DNA of 64,000 bases from SP197 sp965242595 (lineage in GTDB: Bacteria > Pseudomonadota > Alphaproteobacteria > SP197). Below, one piece after another: positions 46,782 to 55,780 of the stretch. The first letter of the stretch is position 1, and every line of letters starts with the position of its first letter. The notes below the pieces were generated by a model. The model was not told where the DNA came from and ran no database searches. It was given only the letters and a program-made list of their open reading frames with translations. The position numbers and the translations under genes are program-made. The stretch covers positions 1,736,001 through 1,800,000 of the forward strand of contig OZ251464.1 in assembly GCA_965242595.1 (NCBI GenBank), in the 5' to 3' direction.

Positions 46782-47930
46782 ATGACCCGCCCCCATCCCT
46801 ATCTCGTCCGCATGGCCTTGTTTCTGGTTGCCGTCGCCCTTCTCGCCGCCGTGCTGATCGCCACGCTGGCCGACGCCTTCCGCGCCAATCCGGCCTTGAA
46901 CGGGCTCATCCTGGGCGTTCTGGGGCTGGGCATCCTGTTCGTCTTCCGCCAGGTGCAGCGGCTCTATCGCGAAATCTCGTGGATCGAGCGTTTCCGCGCG
47001 GCCGTGCCGGGCGCCTCGGTGCAGCCGCCGCCGCGCTTGCTGGCGCCCATGGCGGCGATGCTGGACGAACGCCATCGCCAGGGCCAGCTGCGGCTGTCGC
47101 CGCTCTCCATGCGCTCGCTGCTGGACAGCATCGGCTCGCGCCTGGACGAAGCGCGCGACATCTCGCGCTATCTGATCGGCCTTTTGATCTTCCTGGGCCT
47201 GCTCGGCACCTTCTGGGGCCTGATCGAGACCATCGGCGCCGTCAGCGGCACGCTGCAGGGCCTGGATGTGGCGGCCGGCCAGGATGTGGTCTCGCTGTTC
47301 GATACCCTGAAGGACGGGCTGGCGGCGCCGCTTTCGGGCATGGGCACGGCGTTCAGCTCGTCGCTGTTCGGGCTGGCCGGCTCGCTGGTGCTGGGCTTTC
47401 TGGACCTGCAATCGAGCCAGGCGCAGAACCGTTTCTACAACGAGCTCGAAGAATGGCTGTCGTCGATCACCCGGCTGCAATCGGGCACCGGCCTGGCGGT
47501 GGAAAGCGAACAGCCGGTGCCGGCCTATGTCACCGCCCTGCTGGAGCAGACGGCCGACAGCCTGGAGCGGCTGCAACGCATCCTGGCCCGCAACGAAGAC
47601 AGCCGCCATGGCGCCGAACAGCGGCTGGCGGCGCTGACCGAAAGCCTTGCCACCCTGGCCGAGCACATGCAGGGCGAACGGACGCTGCTGGCCCGGCTGG
47701 CCGAGGGCCAGGCAGAGCTGAATGCGGCGCTGGAACGGCTGGCCGCCGTCGCCAGCGGCGGCCTGGACGAGGCCAGCCGCAACCATCTGCGCCGCCTGGA
47801 CGAGGCGCTGCATCTGCTGCTGGAAGAGACGCGGGAAGGCCGCGATCAGCTGGCGGAAGAGTTCCGGACCGAGATCAAGCTGCTGGCGCGCACCGTCGCC
47901 GCCGCCCGCCAAGTGGATCCCGGGCGCTAG
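46782..47930 (+). CDS. MotA/TolQ/ExbB-like membrane protein with long coiled coil
   Basis: A 382-residue protein. Helices at about 10-28 and 36-55, then two more at 140-165 and 195-215 with the proton-channel-like LLIFLGLLGTFWGLIETIGA and MGTAFSSSLFGLAGSLVLGF; the remaining 150 residues form a charged coiled coil facing the cytoplasm. Paired with an OmpA-domain gene four bases downstream, as in MotA-MotB or TolQ-TolR. It is not a flagellar motor gene by context. Likely an envelope machine that couples the proton gradient to the cell wall. Confidence 0.82.
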   Translation: MTRPHPYLVRMALFLVAVALLAAVLIATLADAFRANPALNGLILGVLGLGILFVFRQVQRLYREISWIERFRAAVPGASVQPPPRLLAPMAAMLDERHRQGQLRLSPLSMRSLLDSIGSRLDEARDISRYLIGLLIFLGLLGTFWGLIETIGAVSGTLQGLDVAAGQDVVSLFDTLKDGLAAPLSGMGTAFSSSLFGLAGSLVLGFLDLQSSQAQNRFYNELEEWLSSITRLQSGTGLAVESEQPVPAYVTALLEQTADSLERLQRILARNEDSRHGAEQRLAALTESLATLAEHMQGERTLLARLAEGQAELNAALERLAAVASGGLDEASRNHLRRLDEALHLLLEETREGRDQLAEEFRTEIKLLARTVAAARQVDPGR

Positions 47931-47933
47931 GCC

Positions 47934-49610
47934 ATGGCCGGCCGCAGCCGCCGGGCGGGGTCCAGCAGCGATATCTGGGCCGGCTTCGTCGATGCGCTTT
48001 CCACCTTGCTGGTGGTGCTCATCTTCGCGCTGGTGGTCTTCATGCTGGCGCAGTTCTTCCAGGGCATCGCGCTCAGCGGTCGCGACCGGGCGCTGGCGGC
48101 GCTGGAGAACCGCATCGCCGAACTCACCGACATGCTGGCGCTGGAGCGCGCCGAAGGCGAGGCGGCCCGGCGCGAGCTCGCCCTGCTCAGCGCCGATCTG
48201 CAGCAGGCCGTCGGCGCCCGCGACGAGGCGGAACGGGCGCTGGCCCTGCTCAGCGCCGAGCGCGACGGCCTGATCGCCAGCCTGGCGGCGGCCGAGCGCC
48301 GCGCCGATGGTGCCGAAGGCGCGCTGGCAGAGGCCAGAGACCGCATCGGCCTCGGCGAGGCCGAGCTCGAACGGGCACTGCAAGAGGTCGCCGTCTCCAA
48401 GGACCAGCTGGCCCTGAAGCTGGCCGAGATCGCCAGCCTGCAACGCGATATCGACGCCCTGCGCGCCCTGCGCCAGGAGCTGGAAGGCGAGGTCGCGCGC
48501 ATGGCGCTGCTGCTGGAAGAGGCCGCCGCCCTGAAACGGCGCCTGGAAGGCGAGCTGGCCTCGTCGCAGGCCTCCGAAGCGGCGCTGACGGCAGCCCTGG
48601 ACGAAACGCGGGCCTCCGAAGCGGCGCTGGCGGCGGCTCTGGACGACATGCGGGCCAGGGCCGCCGCGCTGGAGGGCGAGGCCGCCCGCCAGCTGGACGA
48701 GATGGAACGGCTGGCGGCCCAGATCGCGGCGCTGCGCCAGAGCGAGGCCGAAAGCGCGGCCGCCCTGGCGGCCAGCGGCGAGCGCATCGACGCCCTGCTC
48801 GCCCGCCTGGGCGCGGAGCGGGACCGTGCCATGGCCCTGGAGGCGAAGCTGGCCGACGAGGCCGAACGCACCCTGCTGGCCCAGCGCGAGATCGCCGCGC
48901 GCGACATCCGCCTGGACGAGCTGGCGGCGCTGGTGACGGCCAGCGCCGAAGAACGGGCGGCGGCCGAGGCGCTTTCCGAGCGGCGCCTGAATCAGATCGC
49001 CTTGCTCAACCGCCAGCTCGCCCAGCTGCGCGCCCAGATCGCGGCCCTGAACCAGGCGCTGGAGGTGGCGGAAGCCCAGGCCGAAGCCGACCGGGTCCAG
49101 ATCGCCAATCTGGGCGCCAGGCTGAACGCCGCCCTGGCCGCCAAGGTGCAGGAGCTGGCGCGCTACCGCTCGCTGTTCTTCGAGCGGCTGGTCGATGTGC
49201 TGGGCGGCAGGCGCGACATCAAGGTGGTGGGCGACCGCTTCGTGCTGCAATCCGAGCTGCTGTTCGACAGCGGCAGCGCCGACATCTCGCCGGCCGGCCA
49301 GGAGGAGCTGGACAAGATCGCCGCCCTGGTCACCGGGCTGGAGGCCGACATCCCGGCCGATGTCGACTGGATCCTGCGGGTGGACGGCCACACCGACACC
49401 GTCCCGATCTCAACCCCGCTCTACGCCACCAATTGGGAGCTTTCCACCGGCCGGGCCACCTCGGTGGTGCGCTATCTGGTCTCGCGCGGCATCCCGCCCC
49501 GGCGCCTGGCGGCGGCCGGCTTCGGCGAGTTCCAGCCCCTGGACAGCGCCGACGACGAGATCGCGATGCGCCGCAACCGCCGCATCGAGTTCAAGCTGAC
49601 CCAGCGATAG
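47934..49610 (+). CDS. OmpA/MotB-domain peptidoglycan-binding protein with coiled coil
   Basis: A 558-residue protein: one N-terminal helix (about 22-42, STLLVVLIFALVVFMLAQFF), a coiled coil of some 350 residues with internal repeats (ASEAALTAALDET, then ASEAALAAALDDM), and a C-terminal OmpA domain at about 430-558 with LFDSGSADISPAGQEELDKI, VDGHTDTVPI and MRRNRRIEFKL. The OmpA domain binds peptidoglycan. With the preceding channel-like gene it forms a conserved alphaproteobacterial pair of unknown purpose. Confidence 0.88.
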   Translation: MAGRSRRAGSSSDIWAGFVDALSTLLVVLIFALVVFMLAQFFQGIALSGRDRALAALENRIAELTDMLALERAEGEAARRELALLSADLQQAVGARDEAERALALLSAERDGLIASLAAAERRADGAEGALAEARDRIGLGEAELERALQEVAVSKDQLALKLAEIASLQRDIDALRALRQELEGEVARMALLLEEAAALKRRLEGELASSQASEAALTAALDETRASEAALAAALDDMRARAAALEGEAARQLDEMERLAAQIAALRQSEAESAAALAASGERIDALLARLGAERDRAMALEAKLADEAERTLLAQREIAARDIRLDELAALVTASAEERAAAEALSERRLNQIALLNRQLAQLRAQIAALNQALEVAEAQAEADRVQIANLGARLNAALAAKVQELARYRSLFFERLVDVLGGRRDIKVVGDRFVLQSELLFDSGSADISPAGQEELDKIAALVTGLEADIPADVDWILRVDGHTDTVPISTPLYATNWELSTGRATSVVRYLVSRGIPPRRLAAAGFGEFQPLDSADDEIAMRRNRRIEFKLTQR

Positions 49611-49677
49611 GCGCCCCGTCGCCGCCCATCGACAGGGCGCGCCCCGCCGCCTAAAGTCCGCCGCAGGGGGAGACATC

Positions 49678-51009
49678 ATGGCCATATCGCAGAGAAGCAG
49701 CCGCCGCGCCTTCCTGGCCGGCATGGGCGCGCTGGCGCTGGGGGCAACCGCCCGCCCCGCCCTGGCCGCCAACCCGCAGGCGGTGGTGATCGGGGCCGGC
49801 GCGGCCGGGCTGGCCGCCACCCGCACCCTGATGGAGCGCGGCATCGAGGTGGTCCTGATCGAGGCGGCGGATCGCATCGGCGGGCGGGCCGTCACCGATA
49901 CCGCCACCTTCGGCGTGCCCTACGATCTGGGCGCCCACTGGCTCCACAACGGCAGCCGCAACCCCTACAACGCCTATGGCCGCGACCACGGCTTCGACGT
50001 CTACCCGGCCCGCGACGACTACCGGGTGTTCGCCGACGGGCGCGAGCTGGAGGCGGGCGAGCAGGCGGCGCTGTGGCAGGCCGAACAGGCCATCTACGAC
50101 GCCATCGGCGCGGCGGCCGATAGCGGGCGCGACATCTCGGCGGCCGAAGCGGCCGCGCACATAACGGGCCCCTGGAAGGCCACCGCCGCCTTTTCCATCG
50201 GCCCCTGGAGCATGGGCAAGGACCTGGACGCCTTTTCCACCTCCGACTGGTGGAACTCGGCCGGCGGCGAAGACTGGTTCTGCCGTGCCGGCTATGGCGC
50301 CCTGGTGGCCCATTACGGCGCCGGCCTGCCGGTGTCCCTGGCAACGGCGGCGCAGCGAATCGACTGGAGCGGGCCGGGCGTGAAGGTGGAGACGAGCGCG
50401 GGCACGCTGGCGGCCGATGTCGCCATCGTCACCGTCTCCACCGGCGTGCTGGCCAGCGGGGCCATCGCCTTCACTCCGCCCCTGCCAGCAGCCAGCCGGG
50501 AATCGTTCCAGGCCATCTCCATGGGCCTCTACAACCACATCGCCCTGCTGTTCTCAGAAGACGTGTTCGCCATGGGGCCGGATGGCTATCTCATGTTCCG
50601 CATCGGCGAAGACGGGCAGGGCTTTGGCGTGCTCACCCATGCCGGCGGCCACGGCCTGGCCTATTGCGATGTCGGCGGCAGCTGGGCGCGCGAGCTGGAA
50701 GGCCAGGGAGAGGCGGCGCAGATCGATTACGCGCTCTCCACGCTGAAGGGGCTGCTGGGGAACGGCATCGAAACCGCCTTCGTCAAGGGCGCGGCCACCT
50801 TCTGGGGCCGCCATCCCTGGACGCTGGGCTCCTACGCCTCGGCCGTGCCCGGCGCCTGGCCCATGCGCGCCCAGCTGCGTCAGCCGGTGGGCGAGCGCAT
50901 CTTCTTCGCCGGCGAGGCCTGCCACCGCGACCTGTGGGCCACCGTGGGCGGCGCCCATCTTTCGGGCCAGGAGGTGGCGGAGACGGTGGCGCGCCGCCTC
51001 GCGCCCTGA
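49678..51009 (+). CDS. Tat-exported flavin monoamine oxidase family protein
   Basis: A 443-residue FAD enzyme. Twin-arginine signal SSRRAFLAGMGALALGA (about 7-30) means export of the folded, FAD-loaded protein. The FAD motif VVIGAGAAGLAATRTL and EAADRIGGRAVT follow, and the C-terminal FAD segment GERIFFAGEACHRDLWATVGG is complete. Polyamine- or monoamine-oxidase-like; the substrate is unknown. A GGGGGAGACATC site precedes the ATG. It lies convergent with the hydantoinase B gene. Confidence 0.87.
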   Translation: MAISQRSSRRAFLAGMGALALGATARPALAANPQAVVIGAGAAGLAATRTLMERGIEVVLIEAADRIGGRAVTDTATFGVPYDLGAHWLHNGSRNPYNAYGRDHGFDVYPARDDYRVFADGRELEAGEQAALWQAEQAIYDAIGAAADSGRDISAAEAAAHITGPWKATAAFSIGPWSMGKDLDAFSTSDWWNSAGGEDWFCRAGYGALVAHYGAGLPVSLATAAQRIDWSGPGVKVETSAGTLAADVAIVTVSTGVLASGAIAFTPPLPAASRESFQAISMGLYNHIALLFSEDVFAMGPDGYLMFRIGEDGQGFGVLTHAGGHGLAYCDVGGSWARELEGQGEAAQIDYALSTLKGLLGNGIETAFVKGAATFWGRHPWTLGSYASAVPGAWPMRAQLRQPVGERIFFAGEACHRDLWATVGGAHLSGQEVAETVARRLAP

Positions 51010-51023
51010 AGCCGCCGCCCGGG

Positions 51024-52661
51024 CTACTCCGCCGCCTGGCGGGCGCCGACCAGCCCGTCGGCGATATCGTCGGCGATGGCATCGTGGGCGCGCTCGCAGG
51101 CCGGGCCGTAACCGCCACCGCCGCCGGTGAAAACGGCCAGGATATCGCCCTTCTTCAGGCTCATGCCCGCCTTGGAAGCCACCGGCAGGCAGCGCCCGTC
51201 GCGGCGGAGCTCGCAGCGCGCCAGCGCGCCGGCCGCCCCGCCCAGCAGGCCCTGTGGCGCGATGCGGAAACGGTCGGCATAGATGGCGAAGGTGACGTCG
51301 TCGCGGGTGATTTCATAGGCGCGGGTGAAGCCCAGCCCGCCGCGAAACCGCCCCGCGCCGGCCGAATCCGGCAGCAAGGCGTAATCGACCACGCGGAAAT
51401 AGTCGTATTCCATGTCGAGCGCCTCCACCGGCGTGTTGGAGCAATTCGACAGAGGGCCATCGACGCCGTCGCAGCCATCGCCCGTGGCCGAGGCGCCATA
51501 GCCGCCGCCGAACACCTCGACATAGACGCGATAGCCCTCCGGCCCCAGATGGGAAAGCGCGAACACCGCCGTGGTGTCGAAGCCGCCGGCGATGGCCTTG
51601 TCCGGCACCGCCTGGGCCAGCGCCTTCATCACCGCGTTGAACACCCGATAGGCGGGCTCCATGCGCGCGCGCACCGGGGCCGGCGGCTTCGGATTCAGCA
51701 GCGAACCATAGGGCGCCGTGATGGTGAACGGGCGCTTGACCCCTTCGTTGAACGGGATGTCGGCGCCGGTCAGCACCGATTTCACGCATGCCAGCGCCGC
51801 CGATACGGTGGAAGAAAACGGGCAGTTCAGGTTGCGCGCCACCTGGCCGGCGCTGCCTTCGAAGCCGATCTCCACCTCGGAGCCGCGAATGGCAACCTCG
51901 GCCTTGACTGCCAGCGGCCGTGCGTCCAGCCCGTCGTCGTCCACCGCGTCCTCGCCCCGATAGAGGCCGTCGGGGATGGCCGCGATGGCCGCCCGCACCC
52001 GCCGTTCCGAATAATCCATCAGCTCTGCCATGGCGGCCGTGACGGTGGCGGTGCCGAATTTCGCCGCCAGCTGCTGCAGGCGCAGCGCGCCGGTGGCGTT
52101 GGCGGCGAACTGGGCGTTGAAATCGCCGATGGTGAGCTGCGGCACGCGGATATTGGCCGCCACCAGGCGCTCGAAAGGGCCGCCGTTCCAGTCGCGGTCC
52201 AGATTGTAGCAGGATGGCGGGATGCGCAGCCCTTCCTGATAGATGTCGCTGGCATCGGCATTGAGCCCCGGCGCGCCGCCGCCCAGATCGAGATGATGGG
52301 CCACCGAGGCGGCGAAGCCGATCGCCTCGCCGGCGACGAAAACCGGCGAGAAGATGAACACATCGGGCAGGTGCTGGCCGCCATTGAAGGGATCGTTGGT
52401 GATGTAGAAATCGCCCGGCTGCAACCGCTCCACCGGGCAGGTGGCGGCGCAGGGCGCGAAGGTCATCTTCATCGGCCCCAGCTGCATGGGGATCAGCTCG
52501 GCCTGGGCCACCACATTGCCGTCGCGGTCCAGCAAGGCGGCCGAGGCGTCCTGGGCCTCGCGCACGATGGTGGAATAGGCGCTGCGGATCAGCTTCGCCC
52601 CCATCTCGCGCGCCGCGGCGATCAGGCTCTGGCTGACGACAGCGTAATCGACGGCATCCAT
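51024..52661 (-). CDS. hydantoinase B/oxoprolinase family protein
   Basis: A 545-residue protein matching the beta subunit of ATP-dependent N-methylhydantoinase/oxoprolinase/acetone carboxylase-type enzymes. Diagnostic segments: LIRSAYSTIVREAQDASAAL (split), PGDFYITNDPFNGGQHLPDV, NLNCPFSSTVSAALACVKS and a glycine-rich end VFTGGGGGYG. It needs the HyuA partner, which lies 1 kb upstream on the same strand beyond a gene on the opposite strand. Substrate is a cyclic amide or similar; not predictable. Confidence 0.9.
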   Translation of the reverse strand: MDAVDYAVVSQSLIAAAREMGAKLIRSAYSTIVREAQDASAALLDRDGNVVAQAELIPMQLGPMKMTFAPCAATCPVERLQPGDFYITNDPFNGGQHLPDVFIFSPVFVAGEAIGFAASVAHHLDLGGGAPGLNADASDIYQEGLRIPPSCYNLDRDWNGGPFERLVAANIRVPQLTIGDFNAQFAANATGALRLQQLAAKFGTATVTAAMAELMDYSERRVRAAIAAIPDGLYRGEDAVDDDGLDARPLAVKAEVAIRGSEVEIGFEGSAGQVARNLNCPFSSTVSAALACVKSVLTGADIPFNEGVKRPFTITAPYGSLLNPKPPAPVRARMEPAYRVFNAVMKALAQAVPDKAIAGGFDTTAVFALSHLGPEGYRVYVEVFGGGYGASATGDGCDGVDGPLSNCSNTPVEALDMEYDYFRVVDYALLPDSAGAGRFRGGLGFTRAYEITRDDVTFAIYADRFRIAPQGLLGGAAGALARCELRRDGRCLPVASKAGMSLKKGDILAVFTGGGGGYGPACERAHDAIADDIADGLVGARQAAE

Positions 52662-52680
52662 GGCGCCCCTCCTTCGCTGC

Positions 52681-52700
52681 GGCGGGCATTGTGGCCCGCC
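52681..52700. promoter_or_regulatory. short inverted repeat between hydantoinase B gene and hydrolase genes
   Basis: Perfect seven-base arms GGCGGGC and GCCCGCC with a six-base gap, 19 bases upstream of the hydantoinase B start. It could be an operator or a chance GC palindrome. Confidence 0.3.
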
Positions 52701-52770
52701 TGCCCGCCCGGCGGAAGGGCCATGACAGCCCCGCCGCCGCCGTGCCAGGATGGCGCGGAGGGAGGCGACG

Positions 52771-52917
52771 ATGGCGAAGCTGTGGCCGATCCGGCTGGGG
52801 CCGCTGATGGCGGCCTTGCGCGGGCTGCGGGCCGGGAGGCTGCGGGCGAGGCGGCGGCGCCCGCACCGCGCCATCCACCGCGCCCTGGCGCGCGGCAAAA
52901 GCGGGCGCCGGCCCTGA
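52771..52917 (+). CDS. possible 48-residue arginine-rich protein
   Basis: A short frame (MAKLWPIRLGPLMAALRG...) with a strong GGAGGGAGG ribosome site and more than a quarter Arg residues. It ends two bases before the alpha/beta hydrolase start. The good ribosome site is the only support; the arginine content may simply reflect GC-rich sequence. Confidence 0.35.
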   Translation: MAKLWPIRLGPLMAALRGLRAGRLRARRRRPHRAIHRALARGKSGRRP

Positions 52918-52919
52918 CC

Positions 52920-53696
52920 ATGGCCGCCGTCGCCTGCGCCTGTTCGGTCGATGGCTCGGGCCCGCCGCTGGTGATGGTTCACGGCATCGGCGGGCGCCGT
53001 TCCCATTGGGACGATGCGGTGCGGGTGCTGCAGGACGATTTCACCTGCATCCGCTACGACCTGCGCGGCCACGGCCAATCGCCGCGCCCGCCGGTGCCCT
53101 ATGGGCTGGACGAGCTGGTGGAAGACCTGGAGGCGCTGCGCGCGAGGCTGGGCATCGACAAGGCGCATATCGTCGGCCATTCGCTGGGCGGCATGATCGC
53201 GCCCGCCTATGCCCGCACCTTTCCCGAACGCGTGGCGGCGCTGGGCCTGATTTCCACCGCCGCCGGGCGCAGCGCCGAGGATTCGGCCAGGGTGAAGGGC
53301 GTGATCGCGGCCATGGAGCGGGACGGCATCGCCGCCGGCCTCGATGTGCTGGTGGAACGCTGGTTCACCGACGGCTTCCGCGCCCGCCATCCCGAGATCG
53401 TGGCAGAACGGCTGCGGGAGGTGGTGGAGACGCCGCCGGAGGTTTTCCTGGCCGTCTTCCGCATCTATGCCGCCACCGAGATGGGGCCGTGGCTTCCCCA
53501 GATCGCCGCGCCCTGCCTGGTGCTGACCGGCTCCGAAGACGCCGGTTGCAGCCCGCGCCTCAACCGCTTCATCGCCGCCCGCCTGCCCAGGAGCGAGCTG
53601 GCGATCCTGGACGGGCTGCGCCATTCGCTGCTGAAGGAGGCGCCCCGGCAGGTGGCGGGCCATATCGGGCGCTTTCTGGCCGCCCACGGCCCCTGA
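52920..53696 (+). CDS. alpha/beta fold hydrolase
   Basis: A 258-residue hydrolase with the nucleophile elbow GHSLGG (Ser near 85), an oxyanion region MVHGIGGRRSHW, the acid in LTGSEDAGC and the catalytic His in DGLRHSLLKEAP. Similar to 3-oxoadipate enol-lactonase and other carboxylic ester or C-N hydrolases. It lies opposite to, and between, the two hydantoinase subunit genes and may act on their product. A role in vitamin B6 breakdown (as an acetamidomethylene-succinate hydrolase) cannot be ruled in. Confidence 0.83.
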   Translation: MAAVACACSVDGSGPPLVMVHGIGGRRSHWDDAVRVLQDDFTCIRYDLRGHGQSPRPPVPYGLDELVEDLEALRARLGIDKAHIVGHSLGGMIAPAYARTFPERVAALGLISTAAGRSAEDSARVKGVIAAMERDGIAAGLDVLVERWFTDGFRARHPEIVAERLREVVETPPEVFLAVFRIYAATEMGPWLPQIAAPCLVLTGSEDAGCSPRLNRFIAARLPRSELAILDGLRHSLLKEAPRQVAGHIGRFLAAHGP

Positions 53697-53702
53697 TGCG
53701 GC

Positions 53703-55718
53703 CTACGCGCGGCGCCGCAGCACCAGATTGCGCCAGCCATCGCAGGCCGCCCGCCAGCCGACGGGGATGGCGACGGTGGAGGTGGCGTCTTCCAGCAGCG
53801 CCGGGCCGGCGATCTCGTCCCCGCTTGCCAGCGCGGCGCGCGGCCCGCACAGGCCTTCGTGCCAGGCGCCGGCCTCGAAGAAGTTCCAGGGTGCCAGCGC
53901 CTGCGGGCTGCTTTCCTCCGTAAGCGGCGGCACGGCGGCGGGCGGGGCGGCCGCGCCCAGGCGGAAGGCCACGATCTCGATGGGATTGGCGCCGCTGGCG
54001 CCATGCATGAACACGCGCCGGTGGCGATCGATGAAGCGGCTGGCCAGGCTGTCGGCGTCGAGCTCCGCCAGCTCTTCCGGCGCCAGCGTGACCGCGACCT
54101 CGAAGGCCTGGCCGACGAAGCGCATATCGGCGTGGAAATCGAGCCGGGGCGCATCGCCAAGCCCCAGGGCGGCGAACCGGGCCAGCAGACGCGCCTTCAT
54201 CTCGCCAAAGGCCGCGCGCACGCCGGAAGGCGCGGCGCCATCGACGCGCATGCGGCGAGTGACGGCCTCGAACAGCAGATGATCGGCCGCCAGCAGCCCC
54301 CAGGCCGAGACGACGCCGGCATGGGGCGGCACCACGACGGTGGCAACCCCCAGATCTTCGGCCACGCGGGCGGCGTGCAGCGGCCCCGCCCCGCCGAAGG
54401 CGGCCAGGGCGAAATCGCGCGGATCCTTGCCGCGCTCGGTGGAAACGAGCTGCATGGCGCGCACGATGCTGGCGTCGGCGACGCGGATGGCGGCATCGGC
54501 CGCCTGTTCCAGCGGCATGGCAAGGCGTTCGGCCAGCGGCGCGAAGGCGCGCCGCGAGGCGGCGGCATCGATTCCCATATGCCCGCCCAGCAGGGCGTCG
54601 GGGCGCAGGGTGCGGCGGATGGCGTGGGCGTCGGTGACGGTGGGGCGCGTGCCGCCGCGGCCATAGCAGGCCGGGCCGGGCACCGCGCCGGCGCTTCTGG
54701 GCCCGGCCCGCAGCATGCCGCCATCGTCGATCCACACGATGGAGCCGCCGCCGGCCCCCACCGTGGCGATATCGATCACCGGCATGCGCACCGGCAGGCC
54801 GTCCAGCGACATTTCCGCCGCCATGTCCGGCTGGCCGCCCGCCACCAGGCAGACATCGGTGGAGGTGCCGCCCATATCGAAGGTGATGAGATCGGCAAAG
54901 CCGGAACGCCCCGCCTGGCCCGCCGCGCCGATCACGCCGGCGGCCGGGCCGGACAGCAGGGCGGTGACGGCGTTTCGCCTCATGCCGGCGGCCGGCAGGC
55001 GCCCGCCATTGGACTGCATGACCGAAAAGCGCCCGGTGAAGCCGCCGGCGGCCAGGCGGGCCTCGAAACGCTCCAGATAGCGGTTGACGATGGGCTGCAC
55101 ATAGGCCGAAAGCACGGTGGTGGAGGCGCGCTCGTATTCGCGGAACTCGCGCGCGACGGCGGACGAAAGGGCGATCTGAAGCCCCGGGCAGCAACGGGCG
55201 ACGATGGCCGCCAGCGCCTCTTCATGGGCCGGATTGGCATAGGCGTTGAGCAGGACGACGGCCAGCGCCCGGTAGCCGCCCGCCCGCAGCAGGGGGCAAA
55301 GCGTGCGCTCGACGGCGGCGGCATCCAGCGCCTCCAGAACGCTGCCATCGGCCAGCATCCGTTCCGCCACCTCGAAGCAATCGCGGCGCCGGAGGGGCAG
55401 CTGTGGCTTGCGATAGGCCAGATCGTAGACGCGGGCGCGGTTGTGGCGCCCCATCGCCAGAATGTCGCGAAAGCCCCGGGTGGTGACGAAGGCAACCTTG
55501 GCGCCCTTCCTTTCCAGCACGGCGTTGGTGGCGATGGTGGAGCCGTGGGCCAGATCGGCGATGGCGGCGGGGCTGAGATCGGCCGCCGCCAGGGCGGCGA
55601 AGGCGCCTTCGTCCGGCGCGGCCGGCACCGAGGGCACCTTGGCCAGCCGCAGGCGCCCGGCGGCATCGATCGCCACCAGATCGGTGAAGGTGCCGCCCAC
55701 CTCGACGCCCACGCGCAT
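53703..55718 (-). CDS. hydantoinase/oxoprolinase family protein, subunit A
   Basis: A 671-residue ATP-binding subunit of the HyuA/OplA class. Phosphate motifs of the actin-like fold are visible: VGVEVGGTFTDLVAID at the start and ITFDMGGTSTDVCLV at about 275-290; other conserved parts are LAHGSTIATNAVLERKGAK and LAAFGGAGPLHAARVAEDLG. Works with HyuB (gene at 51024) in ATP-driven opening of hydantoin- or lactam-like rings. The hydrolase gene on the other strand separates them, with the HyuA stop six bases from the hydrolase stop. Confidence 0.9.
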   Translation of the reverse strand: MRVGVEVGGTFTDLVAIDAAGRLRLAKVPSVPAAPDEGAFAALAAADLSPAAIADLAHGSTIATNAVLERKGAKVAFVTTRGFRDILAMGRHNRARVYDLAYRKPQLPLRRRDCFEVAERMLADGSVLEALDAAAVERTLCPLLRAGGYRALAVVLLNAYANPAHEEALAAIVARCCPGLQIALSSAVAREFREYERASTTVLSAYVQPIVNRYLERFEARLAAGGFTGRFSVMQSNGGRLPAAGMRRNAVTALLSGPAAGVIGAAGQAGRSGFADLITFDMGGTSTDVCLVAGGQPDMAAEMSLDGLPVRMPVIDIATVGAGGGSIVWIDDGGMLRAGPRSAGAVPGPACYGRGGTRPTVTDAHAIRRTLRPDALLGGHMGIDAAASRRAFAPLAERLAMPLEQAADAAIRVADASIVRAMQLVSTERGKDPRDFALAAFGGAGPLHAARVAEDLGVATVVVPPHAGVVSAWGLLAADHLLFEAVTRRMRVDGAAPSGVRAAFGEMKARLLARFAALGLGDAPRLDFHADMRFVGQAFEVAVTLAPEELAELDADSLASRFIDRHRRVFMHGASGANPIEIVAFRLGAAAPPAAVPPLTEESSPQALAPWNFFEAGAWHEGLCGPRAALASGDEIAGPALLEDATSTVAIPVGWRAACDGWRNLVLRRRA

Positions 55719-55780
55719 GAAGCCCCTCCCCTTCGCCGCCGCGAGCCTAGCCGGCGGCCGGCGGGTGGGGAAGGCGGCGG

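Noticed and set aside
46296..49391. 1031-codon minus-strand open frame
   Set aside because: Antisense to the SuhB-like, MotA-like and OmpA genes; low-complexity translation rich in Gln, His, Gly and Arg.
52920..53696. Alpha/beta hydrolase as the last enzyme of vitamin B6 degradation
   Set aside because: Only fold and proximity support it; it is 5 kb from the B6 genes and sits within the hydantoinase genes.
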